A stretch of 22,774 nucleotides of DNA from Actinomycetes bacterium (GTDB taxonomy: Bacteria > Actinomycetota > Actinomycetes > Actinomycetales > Cellulomonadaceae), in contig JAJYTJ010000052.1 of the NCBI GenBank assembly GCA_021793115.1, positions 1 through 22,774 on the forward strand, given 5' to 3'. Below are positions 1 through 6,440 of the stretch, in pieces; position 1 is the first letter of the stretch; each line of letters starts with the position of its first letter. The notes under the pieces were generated by a model, which did not search any database, was not told the origin of the DNA, and saw only the letters and a program-made list of their open reading frames with translations. The translations under genes were made by a program, and so were the position numbers.

Positions 1-960
1 GTGCGGGTGACCGGACCGGACCGGCTCGGCTGGCTGCACTCGATCACGTCGCAGGCCCTCGACGGGCTGGCGCCGTTCACGTCCACCGAGACGCTCGTGC
101 TGTCGCCGCAGGGGCACGTGGAGCACGCCGCCGGTGTGGTCGACGACGGCGAGGCGACGTGGCTGCTCACCGAGACGGCGGCCGGCCTGGCCGCCTGGTT
201 GTCGTCGATGCGGTTCCTGCTGCGCGTCGAGGTGACCGACGTCAGCGCCGAGTGGGCCGCGCTCGGCGAGCCGTCGTCGCAGGAGGGCGCCGCGGGCGGC
301 CCGGTGGTGTGGCGCGACCCGTGGCCGCACGTCGCCACCGGCGGTACCCGGTACGGCCCGCCCGACGACGAGCACCCGGGGCTCGAGCGCGCGTGGCGCC
401 TGGTGCTCGTGCCGCGCCGGGCGCTGGCCGACGAGGTGGCCGCCCGCCGCTCGTCGGGCGTGACCGTGGCCGGCACGTGGGCCAGCGAGGCCCTCCGCGT
501 CGCCGCCTGGCGGCCGCGTGCCGCGCTCGAGGTGGACCACCGCACCATCCCGCACGAGCTGGACTGGCTGCGCACCGCGGTGCACCTCGGCAAGGGCTGC
601 TACCGCGGCCAGGAGACGGTGGCGCGCGTCCACAACCTCGGGCGCCCGCCGCGGCGGCTCGTCATGCTCCACCTCGACGGCTACGCCGAGGCGCTGCCGG
701 TGCCGGGCGCGGCCGTGCGGCTCGACGACGCGCAGGTGGGGGCGGTGACGAGCGCGGCGCGGCACCACGAGCTGGGCCCGGTGGCGCTCGCGGTGGTGCG
801 CCGGTCGGTGCCGGTGGCGGCGCAGCTCGCGGTGGACGACGACGCCCGCCCGGTGGCGGCCGCGCAGGAGGAGATCGTCACCGCCGAGGGCCGGTCCCCG
901 GACCGCCCGCCGGCGCACGGACCCCTCACGCCGGGGCTGCGTCCCCGCACACTGCCGTGA
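1..960 (+). CDS. ygfZ: YgfZ-family folate-binding protein, 5' end cut off
   Basis: This gene resembles the GcvT-related YgfZ proteins, which bind tetrahydrofolate and support iron-sulfur cluster enzymes and tRNA modification. The diagnostic motif is K-G-C-Y-R-G-Q-E at residues 198-205, preceded by DHRTIPHE at about 179-186. The visible reading frame is open from base 1, and its first residues (VRVTGPDRLGWLH) match the interior of the family, which normally has some 30-50 further residues. The GTG at base 1 is therefore probably an internal valine and the true start lies outside the window. The last bases overlap the next gene as GTGA, so the two are likely co-transcribed and translationally coupled. 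The C-terminus beyond about residue 290 is proline-rich and poorly conserved. Family assignment is firm; the exact cellular role in actinobacteria is inferred. Confidence 0.9.
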   Translation: MRVTGPDRLGWLHSITSQALDGLAPFTSTETLVLSPQGHVEHAAGVVDDGEATWLLTETAAGLAAWLSSMRFLLRVEVTDVSAEWAALGEPSSQEGAAGGPVVWRDPWPHVATGGTRYGPPDDEHPGLERAWRLVLVPRRALADEVAARRSSGVTVAGTWASEALRVAAWRPRAALEVDHRTIPHELDWLRTAVHLGKGCYRGQETVARVHNLGRPPRRLVMLHLDGYAEALPVPGAAVRLDDAQVGAVTSAARHHELGPVALAVVRRSVPVAAQLAVDDDARPVAAAQEEIVTAEGRSPDRPPAHGPLTPGLRPRTLP

Positions 961-2192
961 CCGGCCCCTCACCCGCGGCGCCCGGCGGCATCGCGGGCCG
1001 GCCCGGCGCCGTGCCGCAGGACGCGGCGCGCCTGGCAGACGACGAGGTGAGCCGCCGCCCGCTGGAGCCCGTGGCCGCCGCCCACGGCGCCGAGGACGCG
1101 TCCGCGCTGCGCCTGGCGGGCACCGCGCTGCGGCGGCTGCTGCTGCGCACCCGGCTGCGCCAGGGCCTGGTGCGCGCGCGGGTGGGGATGCTGCCCATCG
1201 GGCAGGCTGCCGTGGCCGCCGGCGCGGCGTACGCCCTCGCCTACTGGGTGCTGGGGCACCACCAGCCGTTCTTCGCGCCGATCGCCGCCTGGGCGTGCCT
1301 CGGCTTCACCATGCAGCGCAGCGTGCGGCGGGTCGGCGAGCTGGCGCTCGCCGTCGGCCTCGGCGTGGGCCTGGGTGACCTCGTCGTGCACTGGATCGGC
1401 ACCGGGTGGTGGCAGGTCGCCGTGGTGCTCTTCGTCGCCGCGCTCGTGGCGCGGATCGTCGGGCCCGGCGCGATGCTCACCACGCAGGCGGGCACACAGG
1501 CGATCGTCATCGTCGGGCTGCCGGTGGCGTCCGGCGGGCCGCTCGGACGGTGGACGGACGCGCTCGTCGGGGGCGCCGTCGCCTTCCTCGTCGCCGTGCT
1601 CTGGCCGGGCGACACCCGGCGCCGGCCCCGGGCGCTGGGCGTGCACGCGACCACCGAGCTCGCCGAGACGCTCGAGCTCGTCGCGCGCGGCATGCGCGCC
1701 AAGGACGTCGACGGCCTCGCCGGCGCGCTGGTGCGCGGCCGGGCGTCGGACCCGATCCTCACCGAGTGGCGCGTGTCCGCGCGCAACGGCACGGAGCTCT
1801 CGCGCGTGAGCGCGGCGCGGCCGTGGCGCGACGAGCTGCTGCGGCTGGAGTCGCAGGCCGTCATGGTGGAGCGGGCGATGCGCAGCGTCCGCGTGCTGGC
1901 GCGGCGCGCACCCTCCGTGGTGGACCAGGACCTGACGCCCGTCGCGGACCTCGCCGACCGGTTCGCCGTGGGCGTGCGGCTGCTCACCAACGCGGTGGGC
2001 TCCGGCGGCGACCTGGGTCCCGCACGCCGGGCCCTCGCCGCGGTGGCCGCCGACTCCGACCCGCGCGTGGTGGGGGCCGGCTCGTGGCACGTGCAGGCGC
2101 TGGTGCTGCTGCTGCGGTCGCCGCTCGCGGACGCGCTCGAGGCCGCCGGCGCCACGCCCGAGGAGGCCCGCGCCGCCCTGCCGGACCTGTGA
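957..2192 (+). CDS. FUSC-family integral membrane protein (aromatic acid exporter-like)
   Basis: A 411-residue membrane protein of the FUSC / aromatic acid exporter type. The start is the GTG at 957, whose last two bases begin the stop codon of the preceding gene. Residues 1-78 are a polar, alanine- and arginine-rich cytoplasmic segment. From about 80 to 220 there are several hydrophobic helices with the pattern found in FUSC proteins, including HHQPFFAPIAAWACLGFT followed by an arginine-rich QRSVRRVGE turn. The C-terminal half (about 220-411) is a soluble helical region. Members of this family are thought to export small aromatic acids or related compounds, but no substrate can be read from the sequence. 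An alternative start nearer the first membrane helix is possible because the N-terminal tail is of low complexity. Confidence 0.8.
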   Translation: MTGPSPAAPGGIAGRPGAVPQDAARLADDEVSRRPLEPVAAAHGAEDASALRLAGTALRRLLLRTRLRQGLVRARVGMLPIGQAAVAAGAAYALAYWVLGHHQPFFAPIAAWACLGFTMQRSVRRVGELALAVGLGVGLGDLVVHWIGTGWWQVAVVLFVAALVARIVGPGAMLTTQAGTQAIVIVGLPVASGGPLGRWTDALVGGAVAFLVAVLWPGDTRRRPRALGVHATTELAETLELVARGMRAKDVDGLAGALVRGRASDPILTEWRVSARNGTELSRVSAARPWRDELLRLESQAVMVERAMRSVRVLARRAPSVVDQDLTPVADLADRFAVGVRLLTNAVGSGGDLGPARRALAAVAADSDPRVVGAGSWHVQALVLLLRSPLADALEAAGATPEEARAALPDL

Positions 2193-2205
2193 GCCCGCGT
2201 CCCGC

Positions 2206-2211
2206 TACCGT
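2206..2211 (+). promoter_or_regulatory. Putative -10 box of the toxin-antitoxin pair
   Basis: The hexamer TACCGT fits the actinobacterial TAnnnT pattern and ends six bases before the GTG at 2218. That spacing would place the transcript start at or within a base or two of the start codon, giving a leaderless mRNA. No convincing -35 box is visible, so this is a prediction. Confidence 0.35.
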
Positions 2212-2217
2212 GAGCGC

Positions 2218-2481
2218 GTGGAGGTCGCGGTCAGCGCGCTGCGCGCGGAGCTCAGGCAGTGGATCGAGACGGCCCGGTCGGGTGCCGACGTCGTCATCAC
2301 CGAGCGAGGGGTACCGGTGGCGCGGCTGACCGCGGTGGAGTCCGCCGACCTCGTCGCCCGCCTCGAGCGCGACGGGCTGCTCACGGCGCCCGCCGCCGAG
2401 CGCCCCGCCGCCCGGGTCGAGGAGCCAGTCGGGCGCCCCGCGGCCGCGGTCACCGGGCTCATCCGCCGGCTGCGGCACTGA
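2218..2481 (+). CDS. Phd/YefM (VapB-like) type II antitoxin
   Basis: An 87-residue protein with the N-terminal signature of Phd/YefM antitoxins: MEVAVSALRAELRQWIE, then a DVVITERGVPVARL strand-loop near residues 24-37. In this family the N-terminal part dimerises and binds the operator, while the C-terminal tail wraps the toxin. The tail here (about 60-87) is proline- and arginine-rich, as expected for a flexible toxin-binding segment. The GTG start is chosen because the family begins with this short strand, and no upstream codon gives a better fit. The stop codon shares one base with the start of the PIN-domain gene (TGATG), the usual arrangement of a toxin-antitoxin operon. The pair is probably autoregulated, but I cannot point to a clear operator palindrome. 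Confidence 0.85.
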   Translation: MEVAVSALRAELRQWIETARSGADVVITERGVPVARLTAVESADLVARLERDGLLTAPAAERPAARVEEPVGRPAAAVTGLIRRLRH

Positions 2482-2921
2482 TGTCCCTCGTCTACCTCGA
2501 CACCACGGCGCTGGTGAAGCTGTGCCTGCCCGAGCCGGGCAGCGCGCTGGCCGCGGCGCTGTGGGACGGTGCCGACGTGGTGGCGACGTCGCGACTCGCC
2601 GACGCCGAGCTGCGTGCCGCCGTCGCCGAGGCGTTCCGGACGGGCGCGCTGCTGCGCGCGCGAGCCGCGCTCGAGGAGTGGGACCGGCTGTGGGCGGGCC
2701 TGTACGTCGTCGAGCCGGCGCCCGCGGTGCTCGACGAGGCCGCGTCGCTCGTCGTGCGTCACGAGATCGGCGCCACCGCCGCGGTGCACCTCGCCTCGGC
2801 GCTGACGCTGCGGGCCGACGACCTGCTCGTCGCGTGCTGGGACGAGTCCCTCGCCGCGGCCGCCCGGGCCGAGGGGATGCGGGTGGTGCCACGGCCGGCT
2901 CCCGTAGGCTCGGCGCCGTGA
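2481..2921 (+). CDS. PIN-domain VapC-like toxin lacking one usual catalytic acid
   Basis: A 146-residue PIN-domain protein, the partner of the preceding antitoxin. VapC toxins are magnesium-dependent ribonucleases that cut tRNA or rRNA. The first acidic residue is D7 in YLDTTALVK, the second E43 in LADAELRAAV, and the C-terminal one D121 in ACWDESLAAAARAEG. In family members the third acid sits just before A-V-H-L-A-S-A (commonly Y-D-A-V-H-L); here the segment reads A-T-A-A-V-H-L, so alanine 100 takes the place of the aspartate. Some PIN proteins tolerate a changed site, so activity may be reduced, altered or lost. The start ATG overlaps the antitoxin stop by one base. The last four bases overlap the next gene as GTGA. 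Family is clear; activity is uncertain. Confidence 0.85.
   Translation: MSLVYLDTTALVKLCLPEPGSALAAALWDGADVVATSRLADAELRAAVAEAFRTGALLRARAALEEWDRLWAGLYVVEPAPAVLDEAASLVVRHEIGATAAVHLASALTLRADDLLVACWDESLAAAARAEGMRVVPRPAPVGSAP
2905..2910 (+). promoter_or_regulatory. Putative -10 box of the DUF2516 gene inside the toxin gene
   Basis: TAGGCT lies in the last codons of the PIN-domain gene and ends seven bases before the GTG at 2918. It fits a leaderless promoter that would let the DUF2516-dtd pair be expressed independently of the toxin operon. No -35 element is evident. Confidence 0.35.
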
Positions 2922-3316
2922 GCGCCTCGGTCCACGCCGTCAGTCTCTTCGGCGGCCTCGTCTCGGCCCAGCAGATCCTCTTCCTCGTCCTGTACGTGGT
3001 GATCTTCCTGCTGTGCGCGTGGGCGCTGGTGGACTGCGCGGTGCGCCCGACGCGGGCGTTCCCCGCCGCGGGCAAGCGCACGAAGGCGTTCTGGCTGCTC
3101 ATCACGGCCATCGCCGCGGCGGTGTCGTTCGTCGCGCTGCCGCTCGGCGGCGGCAGCTCGTTCTTCGGGTTCCTCGCGTTCATCGGCGTTGTCGGCGCGA
3201 TCGTCTACCTCGTCGACGTGCGGCCCGCGGTGGCGCCGTACTCGGGCCGCAGGCGGCGCGGCGGCCGCGGTGGTGGGTCGTCGCGCGGCGGCGGGTCCCC
3301 GCGCGGCGGCTGGTAG
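2918..3316 (+). CDS. DUF2516-family membrane protein
   Basis: A 132-residue membrane protein of the actinobacterial DUF2516 family, whose biochemical role is unknown. Hydrophobic helices are visible at about 20-40 (QQILFLVLYVVIFLLCAWAL), 56-75 and 80-99. The family hallmarks are the AAGKRTKAFW segment between helices 1 and 2 and the VYLVDVRPAVAPYS stretch after the last helix. The C-terminus is a glycine-, arginine- and serine-rich tail of some 25 residues. The GTG start overlaps the toxin stop codon. Another start a few codons later cannot be excluded, since the first 17 residues are not conserved in my recollection of the family. The next gene follows after three bases, so these two form an operon. 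Confidence 0.8.
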   Translation: MSASVHAVSLFGGLVSAQQILFLVLYVVIFLLCAWALVDCAVRPTRAFPAAGKRTKAFWLLITAIAAAVSFVALPLGGGSSFFGFLAFIGVVGAIVYLVDVRPAVAPYSGRRRRGGRGGGSSRGGGSPRGGW

Positions 3317-3319
3317 CCC

Positions 3320-3754
3320 GTGCGGGCCGTGGTGCAGCGCGTCACGCGCGCGTCCGTCACGGTGGACGACGAGGTGGTCGGGGTGATCGACCGGCCCGGG
3401 CTCGTCGTGCTCGTGGGTGTGACTCCGGGCGACGGCGCCGCCCAGGTGGAGTACGTGACGCGCAAGGTCGCCGAGCTGCGGATCCTGGCGGACGAGCGCT
3501 CGGTGCTCGACGTGGGGGCGCCCGTGCTGGTCGTGTCGCAGTTCACGCTCTACGCCGACACGCGCAAGGGGCGGCGGCCCACGTGGAACGCGGCCGCACC
3601 GGGCGACGTGGCCGAGCCGCTCGTCCAGGCCGTGGTGGACGCGCTGCGGGCGCGGGGGCTCGAGGTGGCTACCGGGGTGTTCGGCGCGCACATGGCGCTC
3701 GAGCTGGTCAACGACGGGCCGGTGACGATCGTGCTGGAGTCGGCACCCGCCTGA
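3320..3754 (+). CDS. dtd: D-aminoacyl-tRNA deacylase
   Basis: A 144-residue protein of normal length for DTD, the homodimeric cytoplasmic enzyme that hydrolyses D-amino acids (and mischarged glycine) from tRNA. The N-terminus [16 protein letters not shown] is typical. The two catalytic motifs are intact: SQFTLYAD at residues 73-80, carrying the conserved Ser-Gln-Phe-Thr, and the cross-subunit loop NDGPVT at 131-136, preceded by GVFGAHM at 119-125. The GTG start at 3320 is set by this N-terminus and lies three bases after the DUF2516 stop. It is the last gene of the collinear run from ygfZ. Its stop codon begins a set of short repeats, and a strong hairpin follows about 90 bases downstream. 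Confidence 0.97.
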   Translation: MRAVVQRVTRASVTVDDEVVGVIDRPGLVVLVGVTPGDGAAQVEYVTRKVAELRILADERSVLDVGAPVLVVSQFTLYADTRKGRRPTWNAAAPGDVAEPLVQAVVDALRARGLEVATGVFGAHMALELVNDGPVTIVLESAPA

Positions 3755-3818
3755 TGCCCTGACATCGAGACCCGCGCGATGCGCTGACATCGAGTCCGCA
3801 TGATGCCCTGAGGTCGAG
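3752..3818 (+). repeat. Three imperfect copies of a 17-base repeat
   Basis: The motif GATGCCCTGACATCGAG occurs at 3753, with one change at 3778 (GCG for GCC), and again with a two-base change at 3802. The spacing is 25 and 24 bases. The first copy overlaps the dtd stop codon. The function is unknown; alternatives are a slippage product or a protein-binding array. Confidence 0.7.
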
Positions 3819-3840
3819 CGCGCCGGCCGGGCCCGGACAT

Positions 3841-3882
3841 GAGGAAAGGCCCCTCGGAGTAAGCGTCCGAGGGGCCTTCCTC
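3841..3882. terminator. Long near-perfect hairpin after dtd, copy 1
   Basis: The arms 3841-3858 and 3866-3882 pair along their whole length except for one unpaired base, around a seven-base loop GTAAGCG. The + strand continues with TTCCTCT and the - strand ends in TTTCCTC, so it could act as a terminator in either direction. The inner 29 bases (3848-3876) recur with one change at 4427-4455, including the loop, which is unusual for a plain terminator. Confidence 0.6.
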
Positions 3883-4279
3883 TGACCGCAGGTCACATGC
3901 CCACCGGTGGCCAGGACCTCGGCGCTCCAGTTGCCCGGAGGCGAAGCCCCTACCGCCCGGAGGCGGACACCGCTCCGATGGTGCGGCTGAGTCCGTTCCT
4001 TCGGTGGCCGCCGGCGAACCGGTGAACCATCCCGTCGGGCGGGACCACTGCGATCGGCCGCCCGGTCGCAGGAGGCCCCCGCGGCATCGTCCGCGGGTCG
4101 ATGGCTGTGACACCACCGATGTGGCCGCCCGTTCTCCGGTCGGTCCGTCCCCGACTCCGCGCCGTCCAGAGCGGTTATCCCCGGGGGGAGTCCCTCTCCT
4201 TCGAGTCTCGGTGTCGAGGCCGATGGCTAAGTTCTAGTCGCGTTCACCGAACCGCCACAAGTGGTTCTGGGAGATTTCT

Positions 4280-4369
4280 TTATCCACCGTTGACTCCACA
4301 TGGATGTCCACAAGGCCACCTGCGGGAATGCCCGGTGAGCACAGGGGTGTGGATGAAAGTTGTGGATCC
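4280..4369. promoter_or_regulatory. Cluster of DnaA-box-like 9-mers
   Basis: Four 9-mers resemble the DnaA box TTATCCACA. They are TTATCCACC at 4280-4288 and ATGTCCACA at 4304-4312 on the + strand, and the - strand sequences TCATCCACA (4348-4356) and GGATCCACA (4361-4369). The first and third match at eight of nine positions; the second differs at one position from the TTGTCCACA variant common in high-GC actinobacteria; the fourth matches at seven. The arrangement is two forward, two reverse. No dnaA or dnaN is present, so this is not the usual oriC neighbourhood. It might titrate DnaA or mark a DnaA-regulated promoter, or be chance. Confidence 0.35.
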
Positions 4370-4426
4370 GGACGCGTGTCGTTCACCTGATCGGGCGTGC
4401 TCGCCGGTTACCGTGTCTGCCGAGAT

Positions 4427-4455
4427 GGCCCTTCGGAGTAAGCGTCCGAGGGGCC
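4427..4455. repeat. Second copy of the dtd-downstream hairpin
   Basis: These 29 bases match 3848-3876 at 28 positions, including the loop GTAAGCG. One arm carries a C-to-T change that leaves a G-T pair. The extra pairing that lengthens copy 1 is absent. The two copies lie in the same orientation 579 bases apart and bracket the segment with the DnaA-box-like sites. Confidence 0.75.
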
Positions 4456-4491
4456 GAGTCGTCTCCACGGTCGTCTGGCCGTCTGCTCCGG

Positions 4492-4659
4492 GTCGTCCAC
4501 CCACTCTGCTCTGCGGTCGTCCACCCACTCTGCTCTGCGGTCGTCTGCCCACTCTGCTCTGCGGTCGTCTGCCCACTCTGCTCTGCGGTCGTCTGCCCAC
4601 TCTGCTCTGCGGTCGTCTGCCCACTCTGCTCTGCGGTCGTCTGCCCGGTGTGCTCTGCG
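4492..4659. repeat. 24-bp tandem repeat, seven units
   Basis: Seven uninterrupted 24-base units, each built on GTCGTC-(TG or CA)-CCCACTCTGC followed by TCTGCG. Units 1-2 carry CCAC where units 3-7 carry CTGC, and the last unit has CCGGTG in place of CCACTC. Because 24 is a multiple of three, frames through it stay open and would give octapeptide repeats such as VCPLCSAV (+) or QTTAEQSG (-). I see no supporting start region, RBS or flanking protein, so I treat it as non-coding. It lies about 150 bases before the macrodomain gene. Confidence 0.9.
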
Positions 4660-4810
4660 GTCGTCGCCGGTGGTCTTCGCCGGTTCGTCTCCGGCACCGC
4701 CCGGGCTTCGTCCGCGCCATCCGCGCGAGCGCCCGCGCTCCGGCCGCGCCGCGATCGTCGGCCTCCTCACCGCCCTCGCTCGTCCCGGGCCGTGGCGCGA
4801 CGATGGGTCC

Positions 4811-5335
4811 ATGCGCATCGAGGCGACCGCAGGTGACATCACCACCGTCCACGTCGACGCCATCGTCAACGCCGCGAACTCCTCGTTGCTGGGGGGTGGC
4901 GGGGTGGACGGCGCGATCCACGCCGCGGCCGGGCCGCGCCTCCTGGAGGCGTGCCGCGAGCTGCGCAGCACGCGCCTGCCGCACGGGCTGCCCGTGGGCC
5001 ACTCCGTCGCGACGCCTGGCTTCGACCTGCCTGCCCGTTGGGTGATCCACACGGTGGGCCCCAACCGGCACGCCGGCCAGACCGACCCGGCCCAGCTCGC
5101 CTCGTGCTTCGCCACGAGCCTGGACGTGGCGGCGTCCGTCGGTGCGCGCACCGTGGCGTTCCCGGCCGTGAGCGCCGGCGTCTACGGCTGGGACGTGCGC
5201 GAGGTCGCGCGGGTGGCGGTGGGCGCCGTGCGCGACTGGTCCGCCGCGCACGACGAGGCCGGGGTCGCCGTGGTGACGTTCGTGCTGTTCTCTGCGGCCG
5301 CCCTCGAGGCGTTCGCAGAGGTGCTCGGCGCGTAG
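4811..5335 (+). CDS. Macrodomain O-acetyl-ADP-ribose deacetylase (YmdB-like)
   Basis: A 174-residue single macrodomain, the normal size for YmdB/MacroD-type hydrolases that remove the acetyl group from O-acetyl-ADP-ribose or ADP-ribose from protein. Visible motifs are G-D-I-T at 8-11, VDAIVNAAN at 15-23, the glycine-rich LGGGGVDGAIH at 27-37 with the conserved Asp33, and PAVSAGVYGWD at 118-128 for the phosphate-binding loop. The ATG at 4811 is chosen because the family starts with a short strand (MRIEATAGDIT). There is no clear Shine-Dalgarno sequence; GACGAT six bases upstream could serve a leaderless start. The gene stands alone, convergent with the HAD gene. Its possible substrate is the product of the sirtuin encoded at 7176-7928. 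Confidence 0.92.
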   Translation: MRIEATAGDITTVHVDAIVNAANSSLLGGGGVDGAIHAAAGPRLLEACRELRSTRLPHGLPVGHSVATPGFDLPARWVIHTVGPNRHAGQTDPAQLASCFATSLDVAASVGARTVAFPAVSAGVYGWDVREVARVAVGAVRDWSAAHDEAGVAVVTFVLFSAAALEAFAEVLGA

Positions 5336-5352
5336 CGCCCCCCCGCCGCCCC

Positions 5353-5501
5353 GACTGGAACGATCGTCCCCGCTCGCTCGGCGTGTCCCGGTGTGTCCGT
5401 TCCACTGGCGGCAGGGGGCTTCGGTGCCGGGGTGGGCTCACCCCGGACTGGAACGATCGTCCCCGCTCGCTCGGCGTGTCCCGGTGTGTCCGTTCCACTG
5501 G
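5353..5501. repeat. Perfect 56-bp direct repeat between convergent genes
   Basis: Bases 5353-5408 and 5446-5501 are identical over 56 positions and separated by 37 unrelated bases. Each copy starts GACTGGAACGATCG and ends CGTTCCACTGG, so the ends carry the inverted heptamers TGGAACG/CGTTCCA. The repeat lies between the macrodomain gene and the HAD gene, which converge. With only two copies and no cas genes this is not a CRISPR. It could be a transcription-stop structure, a protein-binding site or a small repetitive element dispersed in the genome. Confidence 0.9.
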
Positions 5502-5554
5502 AGGGAGGGGCGGCGTGGGGGCGGGGCTCCACCGTGCGATCGGGTCGCCGCGGG

Positions 5555-6409
5555 TCAGGGGGTGAGGACTCCGGGGAGGCCGAGCGTGGCCACGATCGTG
5601 CGGACCACGCCGTTGTCGTTGTTGCCCGGGGCGACGTACCGCGCCGCGGCCCGCACGTCGGGGTGCGCGTTGGCCATCGCGAACGACCACCCGGCGGCCG
5701 CCAGCATCCCCAGGTCGTTGAGGTAGTCGCCGAAGGCCATCGTCTGCTCGCGCGAGATGCCGGTGGCGCGCTGCACCGCCGCGAGGGCGGTGCCCTTGTC
5801 GGCGGTCGGGCTCATGACGTCCACCCAGTGCTCCTGGGAGACGAGCACCCGCACCGGCCCGTCGAGCGGCGCCAGCGCGGCGCCCGCGCCGCGCTCGGCC
5901 GACCCGAAGTCGTAGACCGCCACCTTGAGGACCTCGTCGTCGCGCACCGCGAGCAGGTCGTCGACCGGGGCGAGCTGCGCATAGTACGGCGCCACCTGGG
6001 CGAGGAACGCCGCATCGGTGCGCTCCACGTACGCGCTGCGCTTGCCGCAGAGCACCGTGCCCACGTCGGCACCCCCGGACGCGAACCGGCGCACGGCCGT
6101 GATCACGGCCGCGGCGCGCTCCCACGGGACGGTGTCGGACGAGACCTCCCGGCCGTGGTGCACCACGCAGGCGCCGTTCTCGGCGATGTACACGAGGTCG
6201 TCGCGCCCGAAGTCGCGCCGCAGCGTGGGGTACGCCCGCCCCGAGGCCGGGCACAGGAGGATGCCGCGCTCGTCGAGCGCGTCGAGCAGGCGCCAGAACG
6301 ACGGGGGGATCCGCTTCGCGTCGTCGAGCAACGACCCGTCGAGGTCGACGGCCACCAGCCTGACGTCCGGCCTGACGTCCGGCGGCGGCGGGGCGGTCAC
6401 GGCGGGCAC
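5555..6409 (-). CDS. HAD-superfamily (Cof-type) phosphatase
   Basis: A 284-residue Cof/HAD-IIB hydrolase, a family of cytoplasmic phosphatases acting on sugar phosphates, FMN or related metabolites. The four HAD motifs are present: motif I VDLDGSLLDD with nucleophile Asp22 and acid Asp24, motif II around Ser56 in PASGR, motif III Lys205 in ADKGTAL, and motif IV GDYLNDLGML with Asp228 and Asp232. The region between motifs II and III forms the cap that determines the substrate, which cannot be read here. The GTG at 6409 is the only in-frame start close to motif I. Residues 11-18 contain a duplicated PDVR unit produced by a 12-base tandem repeat. The next gene upstream starts about 30 bases away on the same strand, so the two may be co-transcribed. 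Confidence 0.93.
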   Translation of the reverse strand: MPAVTAPPPPDVRPDVRLVAVDLDGSLLDDAKRIPPSFWRLLDALDERGILLCPASGRAYPTLRRDFGRDDLVYIAENGACVVHHGREVSSDTVPWERAAAVITAVRRFASGGADVGTVLCGKRSAYVERTDAAFLAQVAPYYAQLAPVDDLLAVRDDEVLKVAVYDFGSAERGAGAALAPLDGPVRVLVSQEHWVDVMSPTADKGTALAAVQRATGISREQTMAFGDYLNDLGMLAAAGWSFAMANAHPDVRAAARYVAPGNNDNGVVRTIVATLGLPGVLTP

Positions 6410-6415
6410 GCGCCC

Positions 6416-6421
6416 ATTGTC
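6416..6421 (-). promoter_or_regulatory. Putative -10 box of the HAD gene
   Basis: On the - strand the hexamer GACAAT ends six bases before the GTG at 6409, consistent with a leaderless promoter. It keeps the important A at position 2 and T at position 6. No clear -35 box is visible. Confidence 0.3.
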
Positions 6422-6440
6422 CCGGAGGCCCCGACCGGAG

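Larger units (their letters stand above)
3755..4810. other. Gene-poor kilobase with repeats, hairpins and DnaA-box-like sites
   Basis: No reading frame here has the composition or motifs of a protein I recognise, and several frames stay open only because of the GC bias and a 24-bp repeat. The stretch holds three short repeats directly after dtd, a 29-bp hairpin present twice (3848-3876 and 4427-4455), smaller hairpins such as CCCGCGG/CCGCGGG at 4078-4097 and a two-part stem at 3964-3995, an 11-bp direct repeat (GCCCGGAGGCG at 3933 and 3955), a patch of locally lower GC around 4231-4300, four DnaA-box-like 9-mers at 4280-4369, and the tandem array at 4492-4659. A structured RNA, a protein-binding region or decaying mobile DNA are all possible. 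I could not match it to RNase P, tmRNA or SRP RNA. Confidence 0.6.

Noticed and set aside
4195..4225. tRNA T-arm suggested by TTCGAGT
   Set aside because: The flanking bases do not form the five-pair stem, and no acceptor or anticodon arms are found around it.
4231..4370. Chromosomal replication origin
   Set aside because: DnaA-like sites are present, but there is no dnaA, dnaN or clear AT-rich unwinding region. Kept only as a weak regulatory candidate.
4492..4659. CRISPR array
   Set aside because: The 24-base units are directly adjacent without spacers, and no cas genes are near.
4383..4697. A - strand frame encoding QTTAEQSG repeats
   Set aside because: It stays open only because the DNA repeat length is a multiple of three. 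No ribosome binding site, flanking domain or signal peptide supports a protein.
5353..5501. CRISPR array or insertion sequence ends
   Set aside because: There are only two 56-base copies with one 37-base gap and no cas or transposase gene.
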